A DNA stretch of 64,000 nt from Bacteroidota bacterium (lineage in GTDB: Bacteria; Bacteroidota; Bacteroidia; Chitinophagales; Chitinophagaceae): NCBI GenBank assembly GCA_023386235.1, contig JAEWKC010000032.1, positions 1 through 64,000 on the forward strand, given 5' to 3'. Each line of letters begins with the position of its first letter. The stretch's first letter is position 1. Below are positions 34,971 to 43,952 of the stretch, one piece after another. Made by a program: the position numbers and the translations under genes. The notes under the pieces were generated by a model. The model did not search any database and was not told where the DNA came from. It saw nothing but the letters and a program-made list of their open reading frames with translations.

Positions 34971-37900
34971 TTAAACGGTTTTTGTACCGGTTATTTTCTT
35001 TTTATGAAAGGCCTTCACATGGGTGTCATCAGCCTGACCGAATGGTTTGTTTTTAGCTACATCTATCAGGATTGGAGCTGCTACAAATATAGATGAATAA
35101 ATACCAGTGAGTACACCTATCAGCATTGCAAAACTGAAGCCTCTCAGCGTTTCTCCGCCAAAAATAAATAAGATTAAAATGGTTAAGAATACCGTAAGCG
35201 ATGTCATAATTGTACGGCTTAAAGTTTCATTCAATGCTTTATTGATGATGGTTTTCTTATCGGTATTGCGCATGTTTGCAGCGCTTTCACGTATACGGTC
35301 AAAGATAACTACTGTATCATTCATAGAGAAACCTATTACCGTAAGTATGGCTGCAATAAAGTGCTGGTCAATTTCTAACGGGAATGGTACAATGTTTTTA
35401 AAATAGCTGAATACAATTAAGGTTACCAGCACGTCGTGTATTAATGAAGCTATTGTACCCATTGAATATCTCCAATCGCGGAAACGCATAAGGATGTATA
35501 GTACTATCGCTAATACAGCCAGCAATGTAGCTTTGGTAGCGCCACTTTTTAAATCTTCAGAAATAGAAGGTAATACCGTTTGAGAGCTTTGAATGCTGCT
35601 GCTTTTAAAGTCCTGGAAGCTTGTATTGGCAGGTAAATATTTTTGCAGGCCGGTATATAATTTCTGTTCTACTTCGTTGTCAACGTTTTCGCTTCTGTCC
35701 TTAATTTTATAAGACGTGGTGATGTTAAGCTGATTGGCATTATCAACGGTTTTAATCACGGGAGATTCACCTTCATACACGGCAGCAAGATCAGATCTTA
35801 CACCTTCCTGGTTGGGAGCATCAGCGAATTTCACAGTATAGCTTCTACCGCCGGCAAACTCCACACCCTGATCAAAACCAACGAAAATAGTACCAATGCC
35901 TAAAGCTATGATGATGAAAGAAATTACGTAAGCCATCTTTCTGTATTTTACAAAATCAATAGGTTTATGATTGAAAATACTTTCAGATAATTTCGTGAAA
36001 TATTTGAAATGACGTTCTTTGGTAGTGTACATTTCAGAGATTAATCTGGATACTAAAATTCCACAGAACATAGATAATAATAAACCTATTATTTGTGTAG
36101 TGGCAAATCCTAATACCGGTCCTAACCCAAAGTAGAACAATATGAAGGCGGTTAACAGCGAAGTGATGTGTCCGTCAAGAACGGGAGCGTAGGAGCGCTT
36201 ATAGCCCATGTTTACGGCATCGTAGTGAGTGCGTCCTCGTTTTATCTCTTCTTTAATACGTTCAAAAATAATTACGTTGGCATCCACCGCCATACCAATG
36301 GTAAGCACCAAACCCGCAATACCCGGAGCTGTTAGCGTAAAGCCCAATGCACTCAGGATGCCTAATGTAAATACCAGGTTGAGGGTTAAAGCGATATTGG
36401 CAATCCAGCCTGAAGTATTGTAGTACAATAACATTAAGCCGAATATCATCAAGAAAGACAATCCGAAAGATAATAAACCACCTTTAATGGCAGCCTCACC
36501 CAAAGTAGGGCCAATGATTTGTTCCTGAACAATTTTCGCAGGAGCTTTTAATTTACCCGATTGCAATATGTTGGCCATATCCTGCGCTTCGGTTACAGTA
36601 AAGTTTCCTGTGATCACCGAGTTGCCACCTGTAATTTCAGTGTTTACGTTAGGGGCTGTTAATACCACGCCATCCAAAACAATGGCAACTGGTTTTCCTA
36701 TATTTCTCTTCGTTAAATCTGCCCATATTCTGGCGCCTACGGCATCCATGCTCATTTCTACAGTAGCCTGGTTGGCATGCACCTGATCATAGCCCTGACT
36801 GGCTTTTGTTACATGCTCGCCTTCCAGCGGAGCGTTACCGTTTTCCAGGGTTTTTATGGCATAAATGGGTAATATTTTACTTAAATCTCCGGTAGAGGCT
36901 TCTGGTCTTCCGAATAAGAGTTTTAAATTGCCCGGCAATCTGCTGGTAAATATTTCATTAGTGATGTACTTGTTCATTTGCGCGGTATCGGCAGTATGAA
37001 CATATCCTAAGATATAGCCGTTGTTTTGTGGACCTCCGGCCAGTAAACTGGTGAAAGGAGCTTCTAATCTTAATTTGGCAAGAGAGTCGTTTTGTGTACC
37101 GGATGCCTGCGTAGGAGCTGTGCCCGCTACTCTGGCAAATGCAGACTGTGTATCGCTTTCAGACTTGTTGATTGCAGTGTCTGTAACGGTGTTGGCTGCC
37201 ACTGCCGCAGTAGTGTCCACTAAAGTTGTGCTAGTAGCAGTATCAGCAGCAACGTTTCCGCCTTTTAAATAAGCAGACAACGCTTTTTCCGCGCCGGATA
37301 ACTGGTTGCCATAATCCTGCAGATTATATACTTCAAAGAATTGCAGGTTGGCTGTTGATTGTAAATAATTACGTACTCTGTCGGGGTCTTTTGCGCCGGC
37401 TAATTCAATAGTGATTACGCCTTTGTTGGGGTCGGGGTTAATAGCCGGGGAAGCTACACCAAAACGGTCGATACGCGTACGTAAAATGTTAGTGGTATTG
37501 GTAAAGGCATTATTAGCTTCAGTATTTAAATAAGTAAGCACCTGCGCATTGGTAGAGTTAAATTTTACGGCGCCATTGCTTCTGTTTACAAAGAATGGAG
37601 CAAGGCTGGCATTGTTGCTCACCTTATTAAACTCCTGCGAAAAGAGGTTCATGTAATTAGCCTCACCATTTGCTTTTCTTACATTGGCGTTTTCTATGGC
37701 TTTATTAATGTTAGGATCTTTGGTATTATCGGCAAGGTTTCTTATCAACTGGTCAAAGCCTACTTCCATTGTTACGCTGATACCTCCCTGCAAATCAAGA
37801 CCCAGCATTAGTTCCTGTGCCTTTGCATTTTGATAAGTGGTAAATCCAAACGGTCCTACTTTAGCGCTTTCTGTACTGTCAAGTAATCTGAAAGTTTCTG

Positions 37901-38120
37901 CATCAATAAGATTTTCTAAAGAATCTTTATATGCCGAAATACGCTGAGGATTTCCTGCATATTTTTGCTCTGCGGAAGGATGGGCTGCTTTAATGGTAGA
38001 CGCCGCCTTTGCCTTCATTTTGTTTTCATGGTTGCGTACAATCAGGGTAAATGATAATTGATAAACGCTGATTACAATCAATAAAATCGTAAAAACTTTT
38101 ACTAAACCTTTTAGTTGCAT
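34971..38120 (-). CDS. secDF: Protein translocase SecDF (fused)
   Basis: A 1049-residue RND-family membrane protein that uses the proton gradient to help SecYEG release proteins into the periplasm. It is the SecD-SecF fusion usual in Bacteroidota. The order is: first TM helix (about 8-28), LGLDLQGGISVTMEV, a periplasmic P1 region interrupted by a low-complexity Thr/Ala/Ser-rich insert (about 285-345), the SecD TM bundle (about 550-720, with the essential-Asp region GMAVDANVIIFERI), then the SecF part with GVEFAGGRSYTVKF and GFSMNDTVVIFDRIRE. It is monocistronic, with a -7 box at 38168-38175 and a terminator. Confidence 0.96.
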   Translation of the reverse strand: MQLKGLVKVFTILLIVISVYQLSFTLIVRNHENKMKAKAASTIKAAHPSAEQKYAGNPQRISAYKDSLENLIDAETFRLLDSTESAKVGPFGFTTYQNAKAQELMLGLDLQGGISVTMEVGFDQLIRNLADNTKDPNINKAIENANVRKANGEANYMNLFSQEFNKVSNNASLAPFFVNRSNGAVKFNSTNAQVLTYLNTEANNAFTNTTNILRTRIDRFGVASPAINPDPNKGVITIELAGAKDPDRVRNYLQSTANLQFFEVYNLQDYGNQLSGAEKALSAYLKGGNVAADTATSTTLVDTTAAVAANTVTDTAINKSESDTQSAFARVAGTAPTQASGTQNDSLAKLRLEAPFTSLLAGGPQNNGYILGYVHTADTAQMNKYITNEIFTSRLPGNLKLLFGRPEASTGDLSKILPIYAIKTLENGNAPLEGEHVTKASQGYDQVHANQATVEMSMDAVGARIWADLTKRNIGKPVAIVLDGVVLTAPNVNTEITGGNSVITGNFTVTEAQDMANILQSGKLKAPAKIVQEQIIGPTLGEAAIKGGLLSFGLSFLMIFGLMLLYYNTSGWIANIALTLNLVFTLGILSALGFTLTAPGIAGLVLTIGMAVDANVIIFERIKEEIKRGRTHYDAVNMGYKRSYAPVLDGHITSLLTAFILFYFGLGPVLGFATTQIIGLLLSMFCGILVSRLISEMYTTKERHFKYFTKLSESIFNHKPIDFVKYRKMAYVISFIIIALGIGTIFVGFDQGVEFAGGRSYTVKFADAPNQEGVRSDLAAVYEGESPVIKTVDNANQLNITTSYKIKDRSENVDNEVEQKLYTGLQKYLPANTSFQDFKSSSIQSSQTVLPSISEDLKSGATKATLLAVLAIVLYILMRFRDWRYSMGTIASLIHDVLVTLIVFSYFKNIVPFPLEIDQHFIAAILTVIGFSMNDTVVIFDRIRESAANMRNTDKKTIINKALNETLSRTIMTSLTVFLTILILFIFGGETLRGFSFAMLIGVLTGIYSSIFVAAPILIDVAKNKPFGQADDTHVKAFHKKKITGTKTV

Positions 38121-38167
38121 ATCTGTAAATGTTGTGTATTAGATTTTTGTTAACACTATTTGAGGCG

Positions 38168-38175
38168 CAAAGATA
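38168..38175 (-). promoter_or_regulatory. -7 box for secDF
   Basis: TATCTTTG on the minus strand, a perfect TAnnTTTG, 47 bases ahead of the start. Confidence 0.65.
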
Positions 38176-38284
38176 ACATTTGATTATTATTTAAACTAAA
38201 AAAATTTTAGTGTGCACTGTGGCGTCTTAATATTAATAAAAACGAATAAATTTGACAAGTTTTAAACTATTATGATTATTGGTT

Positions 38285-38292
38285 TACTTTTG
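38285..38292 (+). promoter_or_regulatory. -7 box for the ion channel gene
   Basis: TACTTTTG fits TAnnTTTG. It lies only 8 bases ahead of the ATG, so the leader would be very short. Confidence 0.6.
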
Positions 38293-38300
38293 ATATTAAT

Positions 38301-39236
38301 ATGCCCATATCATTTTTTAGAATTATACCCGACAAGTCTGATGTAGCGCAAGACTACAATAAACCCACCAATCCTAAATCGTGGAGGTACAAATTATTTG
38401 AAATTATTTTTCAGGCGCATACGCCTGCGGGTAAAATTTTCGATATATGCTTATTCATAGCCATACTGGCTAATTTAATATGCCTGATGCTGGAGAGCAT
38501 TCCTTCGTTAGGCGCCAGGTATTATCTTGTATTTTTAATGCTGGATTATTTTTTTATTGCCTTATTCTCTATTGAATATATTATAAGGATCCTTTGCGTG
38601 AAAAATCCTAAAAAATATATTTTCAGTTTCTATGGAATGGTAGATTTAATGGCCATACTACCTTCTTTCCTTGAATTTATATTCCCACAATCGCACATGC
38701 TGATGCTGATAAGATCTTTCCGCTTGCTGAGAATTTTCAGGATTTTCAATATGGTAGATTTTCTGGATGAAAGCCGGATGTTGCTTTTTTCTATACTGCG
38801 AAGCTTTAGAAAAATCCTGATATTTTTATTCTTCGTGGTGCTGCTTACTATATTTTTAGGGTCCACCATGTATGTGTTGGAATACGGCAAGAACCCTGGT
38901 TTTACAAGCATTCCGCAAAGTATTTACTGGGCTATCGTTACCATTACCACGGTGGGTTATGGCGATATTTCGCCGGCTACCCCCATAGGTAAAATATTCG
39001 CGTCGTTCATAATGATACTCGGTTATGCCATTATAGCCGTACCTACAGGTATTTTGTCCTCAGATCTTTCCAGGCAGGCGGCAAGGAAAAAATCGAGGTA
39101 TTATTGTGAAGAATGTCTGTATGAAGGCAATCCTGATACTGCTAAGTTTTGTATGAAATGTGGCCATGAGCTAAAGCATGGCGATAAACAAAAAAAAGAA
39201 AATCTGCCTCCCTCCCAATCAGGCGAAAAGCAATGA
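38301..39236 (+). CDS. Voltage-gated-type potassium channel with C-terminal zinc ribbon
   Basis: A 311-residue inner-membrane ion transporter with six transmembrane helices (S1-S6, about 45-255). S4 carries regularly spaced arginines (RSFRLLRIFRIFNMVDF, about 138-152). The pore loop holds the potassium selectivity filter TTVGYGD (about 215-221). After S6 a basic stretch leads to four cysteines in two CxxC pairs (YYCEECLYEGNPDTAKFCMKCGHEL, described in part; about 268-290), a zinc-ribbon-like module. The tail is hydrophilic. The final 18 bases overlap the convergent nucleotidyltransferase gene. K+ selectivity is well supported; the gating role of the ribbon is unknown. Confidence 0.88.
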   Translation: MPISFFRIIPDKSDVAQDYNKPTNPKSWRYKLFEIIFQAHTPAGKIFDICLFIAILANLICLMLESIPSLGARYYLVFLMLDYFFIALFSIEYIIRILCVKNPKKYIFSFYGMVDLMAILPSFLEFIFPQSHMLMLIRSFRLLRIFRIFNMVDFLDESRMLLFSILRSFRKILIFLFFVVLLTIFLGSTMYVLEYGKNPGFTSIPQSIYWAIVTITTVGYGDISPATPIGKIFASFIMILGYAIIAVPTGILSSDLSRQAARKKSRYYCEECLYEGNPDTAKFCMKCGHELKHGDKQKKENLPPSQSGEKQ

Positions 39237-39935
39237 GGCTTTCTCTATACTTTCGGGTTTTCCTACGTCTATAAATTTAGCGCCGGTGTGCTCAAAGCAG
39301 CCGATAGTATGGGATTTAGCTAATTGAAGATACACATCAACCATAGAAAATTTACCAGTTTGCGGCATTAGATCAAAAATAGCCGGGTTGATAATGTGCA
39401 TGCCGCTAAAGGCTTTTGCGTGCTGCTCTTTGGTGTAGCGGGCTATTTTTTCTTCTCCGGTTTTTGTATTTTTCCATCCGCAAAGCTTTTCATTTTCATC
39501 AAAAAGAAAATAGCGCGAACTTTCTCTTTCTGATACGGCGAGAGTGGCAATGTCTTTGGATTGGGTATGTTGATGAAGCAATGAATGCAAATCAATATCA
39601 GTAAGAATATCTACATTCATCAGCAGAAAGCAAGGTGAGTCAGCGAGGTAGGGAGCTGCTTTTTTTAAACCGCCGCCGGTCTCCAGTACTTTATCTGTTT
39701 CGTCGGAGATAATGATCTTTGCTCCCCAGTTTTGATGCTGCTTTAAAGCCTCTGTAACCTGGTCTGCAAAATGATGCACATTCACTACTATTTCATCAAA
39801 CCCATAGGAAACGAGGTATTCTATATTTCTTTGCAGAAGACTTTTATTGTTTACAATTGCCAAAGCCTTAGGATGCTTGTCTGTCCAGGGTTTTAGCCTT
39901 GTGCCTAATCCGGCGGCAAGTAACATTGCTTTCAT
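39219..39935 (-). CDS. MurU-like sugar-1-phosphate uridylyltransferase
   Basis: A 238-residue nucleotidyltransferase. The start is at the ATG at 39935, giving MKAMLLAAGLGTRLKPWTDKHPKAL, the canonical nucleotide-binding motif. A longer frame to 40028 adds an unrelated leader that overlaps the kinase gene. The stretch VLETGGGLKKAAPYL..SPCFLLMNVDILTDID is very like Pseudomonas MurU (LETGGG then FLLVNGDVWTDYD), which makes UDP-MurNAc from MurNAc-1-phosphate in cell-wall recycling. The gene follows the AmgK-like kinase in the same direction by 80 bp, the expected partner. UDP-GlcNAc or another NDP-sugar as product cannot be excluded. Confidence 0.8.
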   Translation of the reverse strand: MKAMLLAAGLGTRLKPWTDKHPKALAIVNNKSLLQRNIEYLVSYGFDEIVVNVHHFADQVTEALKQHQNWGAKIIISDETDKVLETGGGLKKAAPYLADSPCFLLMNVDILTDIDLHSLLHQHTQSKDIATLAVSERESSRYFLFDENEKLCGWKNTKTGEEKIARYTKEQHAKAFSGMHIINPAIFDLMPQTGKFSMVDVYLQLAKSHTIGCFEHTGAKFIDVGKPESIEKASLLFA

Positions 39936-40015
39936 GAATGCGTTTGGTGTTTGATGGTGGAAGTTTGGGGTTGAGTGTGCGAAGATAGATGTCTTACACA
40001 TGTCGCAACCACTCA

Positions 40016-41449
40016 TTACTTCACCCAATTATTTTTATTGGTATGCGTCAGTTGGGTTTTTACTTTGTATTTATTTCTCAGGTGCCGGGCTGTTTGTTCG
40101 GCAGCGTATACACTCCTGTGTTGTCCGCCGGTACATCCAAAGTTCACCTGCAGATGAGTAAATCCTCTCTCGAGATAATTTTCAATATTAATGTCAATTA
40201 AATCGTACACACTGTTTAAGAACTCGTTCATCTTGGTTTTTTGCTCCAGGAATGTTTGTACAGGTTTGTCTTGCCCGGATAGTTTTTTATATTCCTCTAT
40301 TCTTCCGGGATTCAGAATGCCTCTGCAATCAAATACAAATCCTCCGCCATTATCAGAGTTATCTTCAGGCACACCATTCCTGTAGGAGAAGCTGTTTATT
40401 TCCACTAAAAGCGGTGTTTTTTCATCTGCTGTAATGGGTGTAAATCTTTTAATGATTTCATCGCTGCAAATGATGGACAAAATTCTTTCAAACTCCGGCA
40501 GTTCAAGTCCAATGTTCCTGTTGGTGACAAACCATTTAAGGTTGTTCAGTGCCAGTGGAATGCTGGTAAGAAAGTGTGCTTTTCTTTCAAACAATCCTCT
40601 GAAGCCATAAGCGCCCAAAACCTGTAGAAGCCTTATGAGTACATAGCCGCGGTATTGGTTCAGGAAAAGATCTTTGTATATTTTTACAGATAATAAATCG
40701 TTTATCTGATTTACATAATAATCTACCAGCTCTATTTTCCATTCTTCGCTCAGGTTGGCTTTTGCCTGCCAAAGCAATGAGGCTACATCGTATTGCAAAG
40801 CGCCTTTCATGCCTCCCTGATAGTCTATGAAGAAAACTTCATCGTTGTTTACTATAATGTTTCTGCTTTGGAAATCGCGGAACATGAAGTATTTAAATCT
40901 TGTCTGATTCAGGAAAGAGCTCAGCGCTTCAAATTCATCAAGAAGCTGCTGTTTCTCGTAAGGCAACCCTAAGGTGTCTAAAAAATAATATTTAAAATAC
41001 AGCAGATCGCTCATTATGGCGTTCTTGCCAAATTCGTGTGCCGTAATGCATTGCGTATAGTCGAAACCCTTATCACCATTGATTTGCATGGCAGCTAAGT
41101 TTTTTAAACTTTTCTTATAAAGATTCTTTACTTCTTCGCAATGGCCTTTTTCTTCCAACATATCTAACAGCGATTTCTCGCCCAGATCTTCCTGTATATA
41201 GGTTTGCCCGTCTTCCGAAACCGCGTAGATAAAGGGAACCGGCAAATGCAGTTTTCTAAAGTGGTTGGTAAAGGATATAAAAGTTCTGTTTTCTTTTATA
41301 TTCAGGTTGTCTGTAGCTATGTAGTTCTTAGTCTCGCAGAATATTCTGAAATATTTTCTGTCGCTGCCGCTTTGCGGAAGTTTTTCTATAGTGTTTATCT
41401 TCTCTTCGGAAAATGTTTTAAAAAGTGTTTCTATTTTTTCTATTATCAT
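40016..41449 (-). CDS. AmgK-like sugar kinase fused to a RapZ C-terminal domain
   Basis: A 477-residue fusion. Residues 1-335 form an aminoglycoside-phosphotransferase-type kinase: GSDRKYFR near 28-35, YIQEDLG, the catalytic loop FRDFQSRNI (Asp192, Asn197; His of the usual HRD is Phe) and the metal-binding FIDYQGG (Asp209). This matches AmgK, the anomeric MurNAc/GlcNAc kinase. Residues about 350-477 are a RapZ C-terminal domain: FVFDCRGILNP (371 on), GQDKPVQTFL and FGCTGGQHRSVYAAEQ (437 on), close to E. coli RapZ, where this domain binds glucosamine-6-phosphate. The RapZ P-loop half is absent. The next gene is MurU-like. A MurNAc-recycling kinase with a built-in amino-sugar sensor is inferred. 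Confidence 0.85.
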   Translation of the reverse strand: MIIEKIETLFKTFSEEKINTIEKLPQSGSDRKYFRIFCETKNYIATDNLNIKENRTFISFTNHFRKLHLPVPFIYAVSEDGQTYIQEDLGEKSLLDMLEEKGHCEEVKNLYKKSLKNLAAMQINGDKGFDYTQCITAHEFGKNAIMSDLLYFKYYFLDTLGLPYEKQQLLDEFEALSSFLNQTRFKYFMFRDFQSRNIIVNNDEVFFIDYQGGMKGALQYDVASLLWQAKANLSEEWKIELVDYYVNQINDLLSVKIYKDLFLNQYRGYVLIRLLQVLGAYGFRGLFERKAHFLTSIPLALNNLKWFVTNRNIGLELPEFERILSIICSDEIIKRFTPITADEKTPLLVEINSFSYRNGVPEDNSDNGGGFVFDCRGILNPGRIEEYKKLSGQDKPVQTFLEQKTKMNEFLNSVYDLIDINIENYLERGFTHLQVNFGCTGGQHRSVYAAEQTARHLRNKYKVKTQLTHTNKNNWVK

Positions 41450-41562
41450 TCTTGTTTTAGTTCAGTACGTTCTTAATCCTACAAAAATAAACTTTCTTTA
41501 CGATATGTATAAAACGAATAAAGAAAGTGCTTTGAGCTTTATGCAAACATAGAACATTAGCA

Positions 41563-41600
41563 AAGAAAAAGCGGTACAACCTATACGATTATACCGCTTA
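41563..41600 (-). terminator. Terminator of the LolA-like gene
   Basis: Stem AAGCGGTA / TACCGCTT with a 15-base loop. On the minus strand a T-rich run follows. Confidence 0.65.
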
Positions 41601-41662
41601 TGCTAAACCTATTTATGAAAAGAGGTATGATAAATCATTGAAAATTATATCGATAACATAGC

Positions 41663-42280
41663 TTATCCTATTACTTCAATTCCGGGATATTTCCTTACAT
41701 CGAACAGGAATTTAGAATCCTGCACCTTTACGTTCGTCTTGATATTAGACAGAGTGAATTTGGTGGTGTTGCCGGACTTGTCTACCACGCTTGCCGAACT
41801 GATAAGATGGGTAGCCTTGGAAATCACAAGATTTATTTTGGTGAAATTTTGTCTTTTATCAGTTGGAATCAATTCAATGTTGTAAGTATTGCCGCTGCCG
41901 GAAACCAGCTTGGAAGTATATCCGCTTTTAAAATCGGCATTGATGATCTTTTCCGGAGTAAGCACATCGGCGTTGTCTCTTGCAGCGCTTATGTGTACTT
42001 CGTCTGAACCATTGAAGTTCCATACTTGTTTTCCGTCAAAGAAAATTTCGTTACTGCCTTGCTTTATATAATATTTATTCCCTTTCAAAGTCATATTGCC
42101 ACTGCCCGAACCCTGAGATACATTGTTTTTATCTTTTACACTATAGGAAAAGTTGGCCGTAATGCCTTGCGCGTTCTTAATTTTAGCGCTGGTTTTATTT
42201 AAGATTTCCTGCACGCTTTGTGCCTGCAAAAGTGAAGTGCCGATAAATAATATTCCTAATATAAGTAGTAGTTTTTTCAT
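41663..42280 (-). CDS. LolA-like outer-membrane lipoprotein carrier
   Basis: A 205-residue periplasmic protein. The start is at the ATG at 42280, which opens a clear signal peptide (MKKLLLILGILFIGTSLLQAQ in part); the longer frame to 42337 lacks one at its start. The mature part is an open beta-barrel of the LolA/LolB fold: FSYSVKDKNNVSQGSGSGNMTLKGNKYYIK, then FFDGKQVWNFNGSDEVHIS, ending DSKFLFDVRKYPGIEVIG. It should ferry lipoproteins from the inner to the outer membrane. The symbol is left blank because several LolA-like paralogues occur in this phylum. Confidence 0.82.
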   Translation of the reverse strand: MKKLLLILGILFIGTSLLQAQSVQEILNKTSAKIKNAQGITANFSYSVKDKNNVSQGSGSGNMTLKGNKYYIKQGSNEIFFDGKQVWNFNGSDEVHISAARDNADVLTPEKIINADFKSGYTSKLVSGSGNTYNIELIPTDKRQNFTKINLVISKATHLISSASVVDKSGNTTKFTLSNIKTNVKVQDSKFLFDVRKYPGIEVIG

Positions 42281-42460
42281 TTTTTTCTTGTTTAAATAGT
42301 AATCAATAAATTTATTTACATTGCCTTGATAAGACAAATTTCGATAATCCGTGTTTAATTTCAGGGTTTATTTAACAAAACTCATGCAACTTATTGTGTT
42401 TTAATAAAATTTTCTGTGCTTAATTTGTAGAGCAATTGTTATTGAGCGCTATCAATGATT

Positions 42461-42493
42461 TTTGCTTGATTTGGAAAATTAATATTACCTTTG
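42461..42493 (+). promoter_or_regulatory. Promoter of bamD-rpoZ
   Basis: TTTG at 42461-42464, a 21-bp spacer and a perfect -7 box TACCTTTG at 42486-42493. Confidence 0.75.
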
Positions 42494-42575
42494 TACACTT
42501 TATGAGATATACCAGGCAGTTTGTAACAACTAAAGAAGTATATTTCATTTAAAATAAAATAATAAAAAATAACAA

Positions 42576-43442
42576 TTGAAAAGACTGTTTTCATTTTTAT
42601 TGATAGGCTGTATTGCCGTATTGGCTGTTTCCTGTTCGGCGGAGTTTTCAAAAGTACTTAAAAGTAAGGACAATGAATATAAGCTAACGAAAGCCAATGA
42701 ATACTATCAGGCGGGGGCACAACTGATTCAATCGGATAAGAGATCGCAGGCAAACAAAAAGCTTAACCAGGCACATCAGTTGTACGACGAGCTGTTAAAG
42801 ACCTTTCTGAAAGGTACTCCCCGCTACGAAGAAAATTTTTACAAGTTTGCCATGACCTCTTATTTGCTGAGAGATTATGTAGAAGCGGAAATGACCTTTA
42901 ACGCGTATATGGATAATTTTCCTACAGGCTCGCGCATTGAAGAAGCTTATTTTTTAAGAGGGAAATCTTTGGCAGAAGCTTCTCCACGTGCGGCATTGGA
43001 TCAGAGGAGTACTTTAAAAGCCATATCATTATTGCAGGCATATCTTGCTACATTCCCCACAGGAGCAAACGCTAAAGAAGCCGCGGAAATACTGGCAGGG
43101 TTGCAGGCTAAGCTGGAAGAAAAACAATATATGGCCGCACAACTGTATTTCGACAGGGAGCAATATCTGGCCGCGCAGGTTACTTTTAATTCCTTAATAG
43201 AAAAATTTCCCGAATCTAAAAATTTGGAAGATTATTCTTACAAAGAAGTATTATCGTCTTACAGGTATGCCAAAAACAGCCTGCTAGGTTTGCAAACAGA
43301 GCGCTTCAATAAAGCAATAGAAGATGTTCAGTTTTTTAAGTCAGGATTTCCTGAAACAAAATACAAAAAAGAAATAACTGATATAGAAACCGATATCAAC
43401 AAAGAATTAGCATATTTAAAAACATTAGTCAATAACACATAA
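42576..43442 (+). CDS. bamD: Outer-membrane assembly lipoprotein BamD
   Basis: A 288-residue lipoprotein of the BAM complex that inserts beta-barrels into the outer membrane. It starts at TTG (42576); no in-frame ATG precedes the signal peptide. The lipobox is LAVSC (Cys at about 20), then SAEFSKVLKSKD, the Bacteroidota BamD N-terminus. Five TPR-like repeats follow (for example YFLRGKSLAEASPRAALDQRSTLKAISLLQAYLATFP). rpoZ begins 2 bases after the stop, so the two genes are co-transcribed. Confidence 0.92.
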   Translation: MKRLFSFLLIGCIAVLAVSCSAEFSKVLKSKDNEYKLTKANEYYQAGAQLIQSDKRSQANKKLNQAHQLYDELLKTFLKGTPRYEENFYKFAMTSYLLRDYVEAEMTFNAYMDNFPTGSRIEEAYFLRGKSLAEASPRAALDQRSTLKAISLLQAYLATFPTGANAKEAAEILAGLQAKLEEKQYMAAQLYFDREQYLAAQVTFNSLIEKFPESKNLEDYSYKEVLSSYRYAKNSLLGLQTERFNKAIEDVQFFKSGFPETKYKKEITDIETDINKELAYLKTLVNNT

Positions 43443-43444
43443 AC

Positions 43445-43786
43445 ATGAGTAAACTGAGAAAACAAATTGGTCAAAACATTCCTAATGTGGTTGAAACCAA
43501 AAACCTGCTTGAGATAAAAGGCAAAACAGGCAACTTATACGAATCTATTGTGGTAATTGCAAAACGCGCACAGCAGATAAATGTAGCCATCAAAGAAGAG
43601 CTGCATTCTAAGCTTGATGAATTTGCCAGCCATACAGACAGCCTGGAAGAAATTCATGAAAACAAAGAGCAGATTGAAATATCCAAAGCTTACGAAAGAA
43701 TGCCCAACCCGGCCATCGTAGCTACTTACGAATTTTTGGAAGATAAAGTTTACTTCCGCAACGAAGAGCAGGATCTGTTTAAATAA
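43445..43786 (+). CDS. rpoZ: RNA polymerase omega subunit
   Basis: A 113-residue subunit of the RpoZ/Rpb6 family, in the longer Bacteroidota form. The core motif is GNLYESIVVIAKRAQQIN (about 29-46), followed by an acidic stretch and a conserved C-terminal part (PAIVATYEFLEDKVYF). It stabilises the beta-prime subunit and takes part in ppGpp response in other bacteria. It is the second gene of the bamD operon; a hairpin follows. Confidence 0.9.
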   Translation: MSKLRKQIGQNIPNVVETKNLLEIKGKTGNLYESIVVIAKRAQQINVAIKEELHSKLDEFASHTDSLEEIHENKEQIEISKAYERMPNPAIVATYEFLEDKVYFRNEEQDLFK

Positions 43787-43813
43787 TCCTGATACAAAAC
43801 TTTACACAATACA

Positions 43814-43850
43814 AAATGCCATTCCTATTTTATAATACGAATGGCATTTA
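43814..43850 (+). terminator. Terminator of bamD-rpoZ
   Basis: 11-bp stem AAATGCCATTC / GAATGGCATTT with a 14-base loop. The T-tract is short. Confidence 0.55.
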
Positions 43851-43952
43851 CAATTTATACAAAACTATCTGCTCACAGCTTTGCTACACGAGGAGGAGTA
43901 AACAAAAGATAATGTATCTTTACTATCAGGTTTTTATTGTAAAATATTATTC

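Noticed and set aside
39936..40028. Upstream extension of the MurU-like gene
   Set aside because: It overlaps the kinase gene and places the nucleotide-binding motif after 31 unrelated residues; the ATG at 39935 gives the standard N-terminus.
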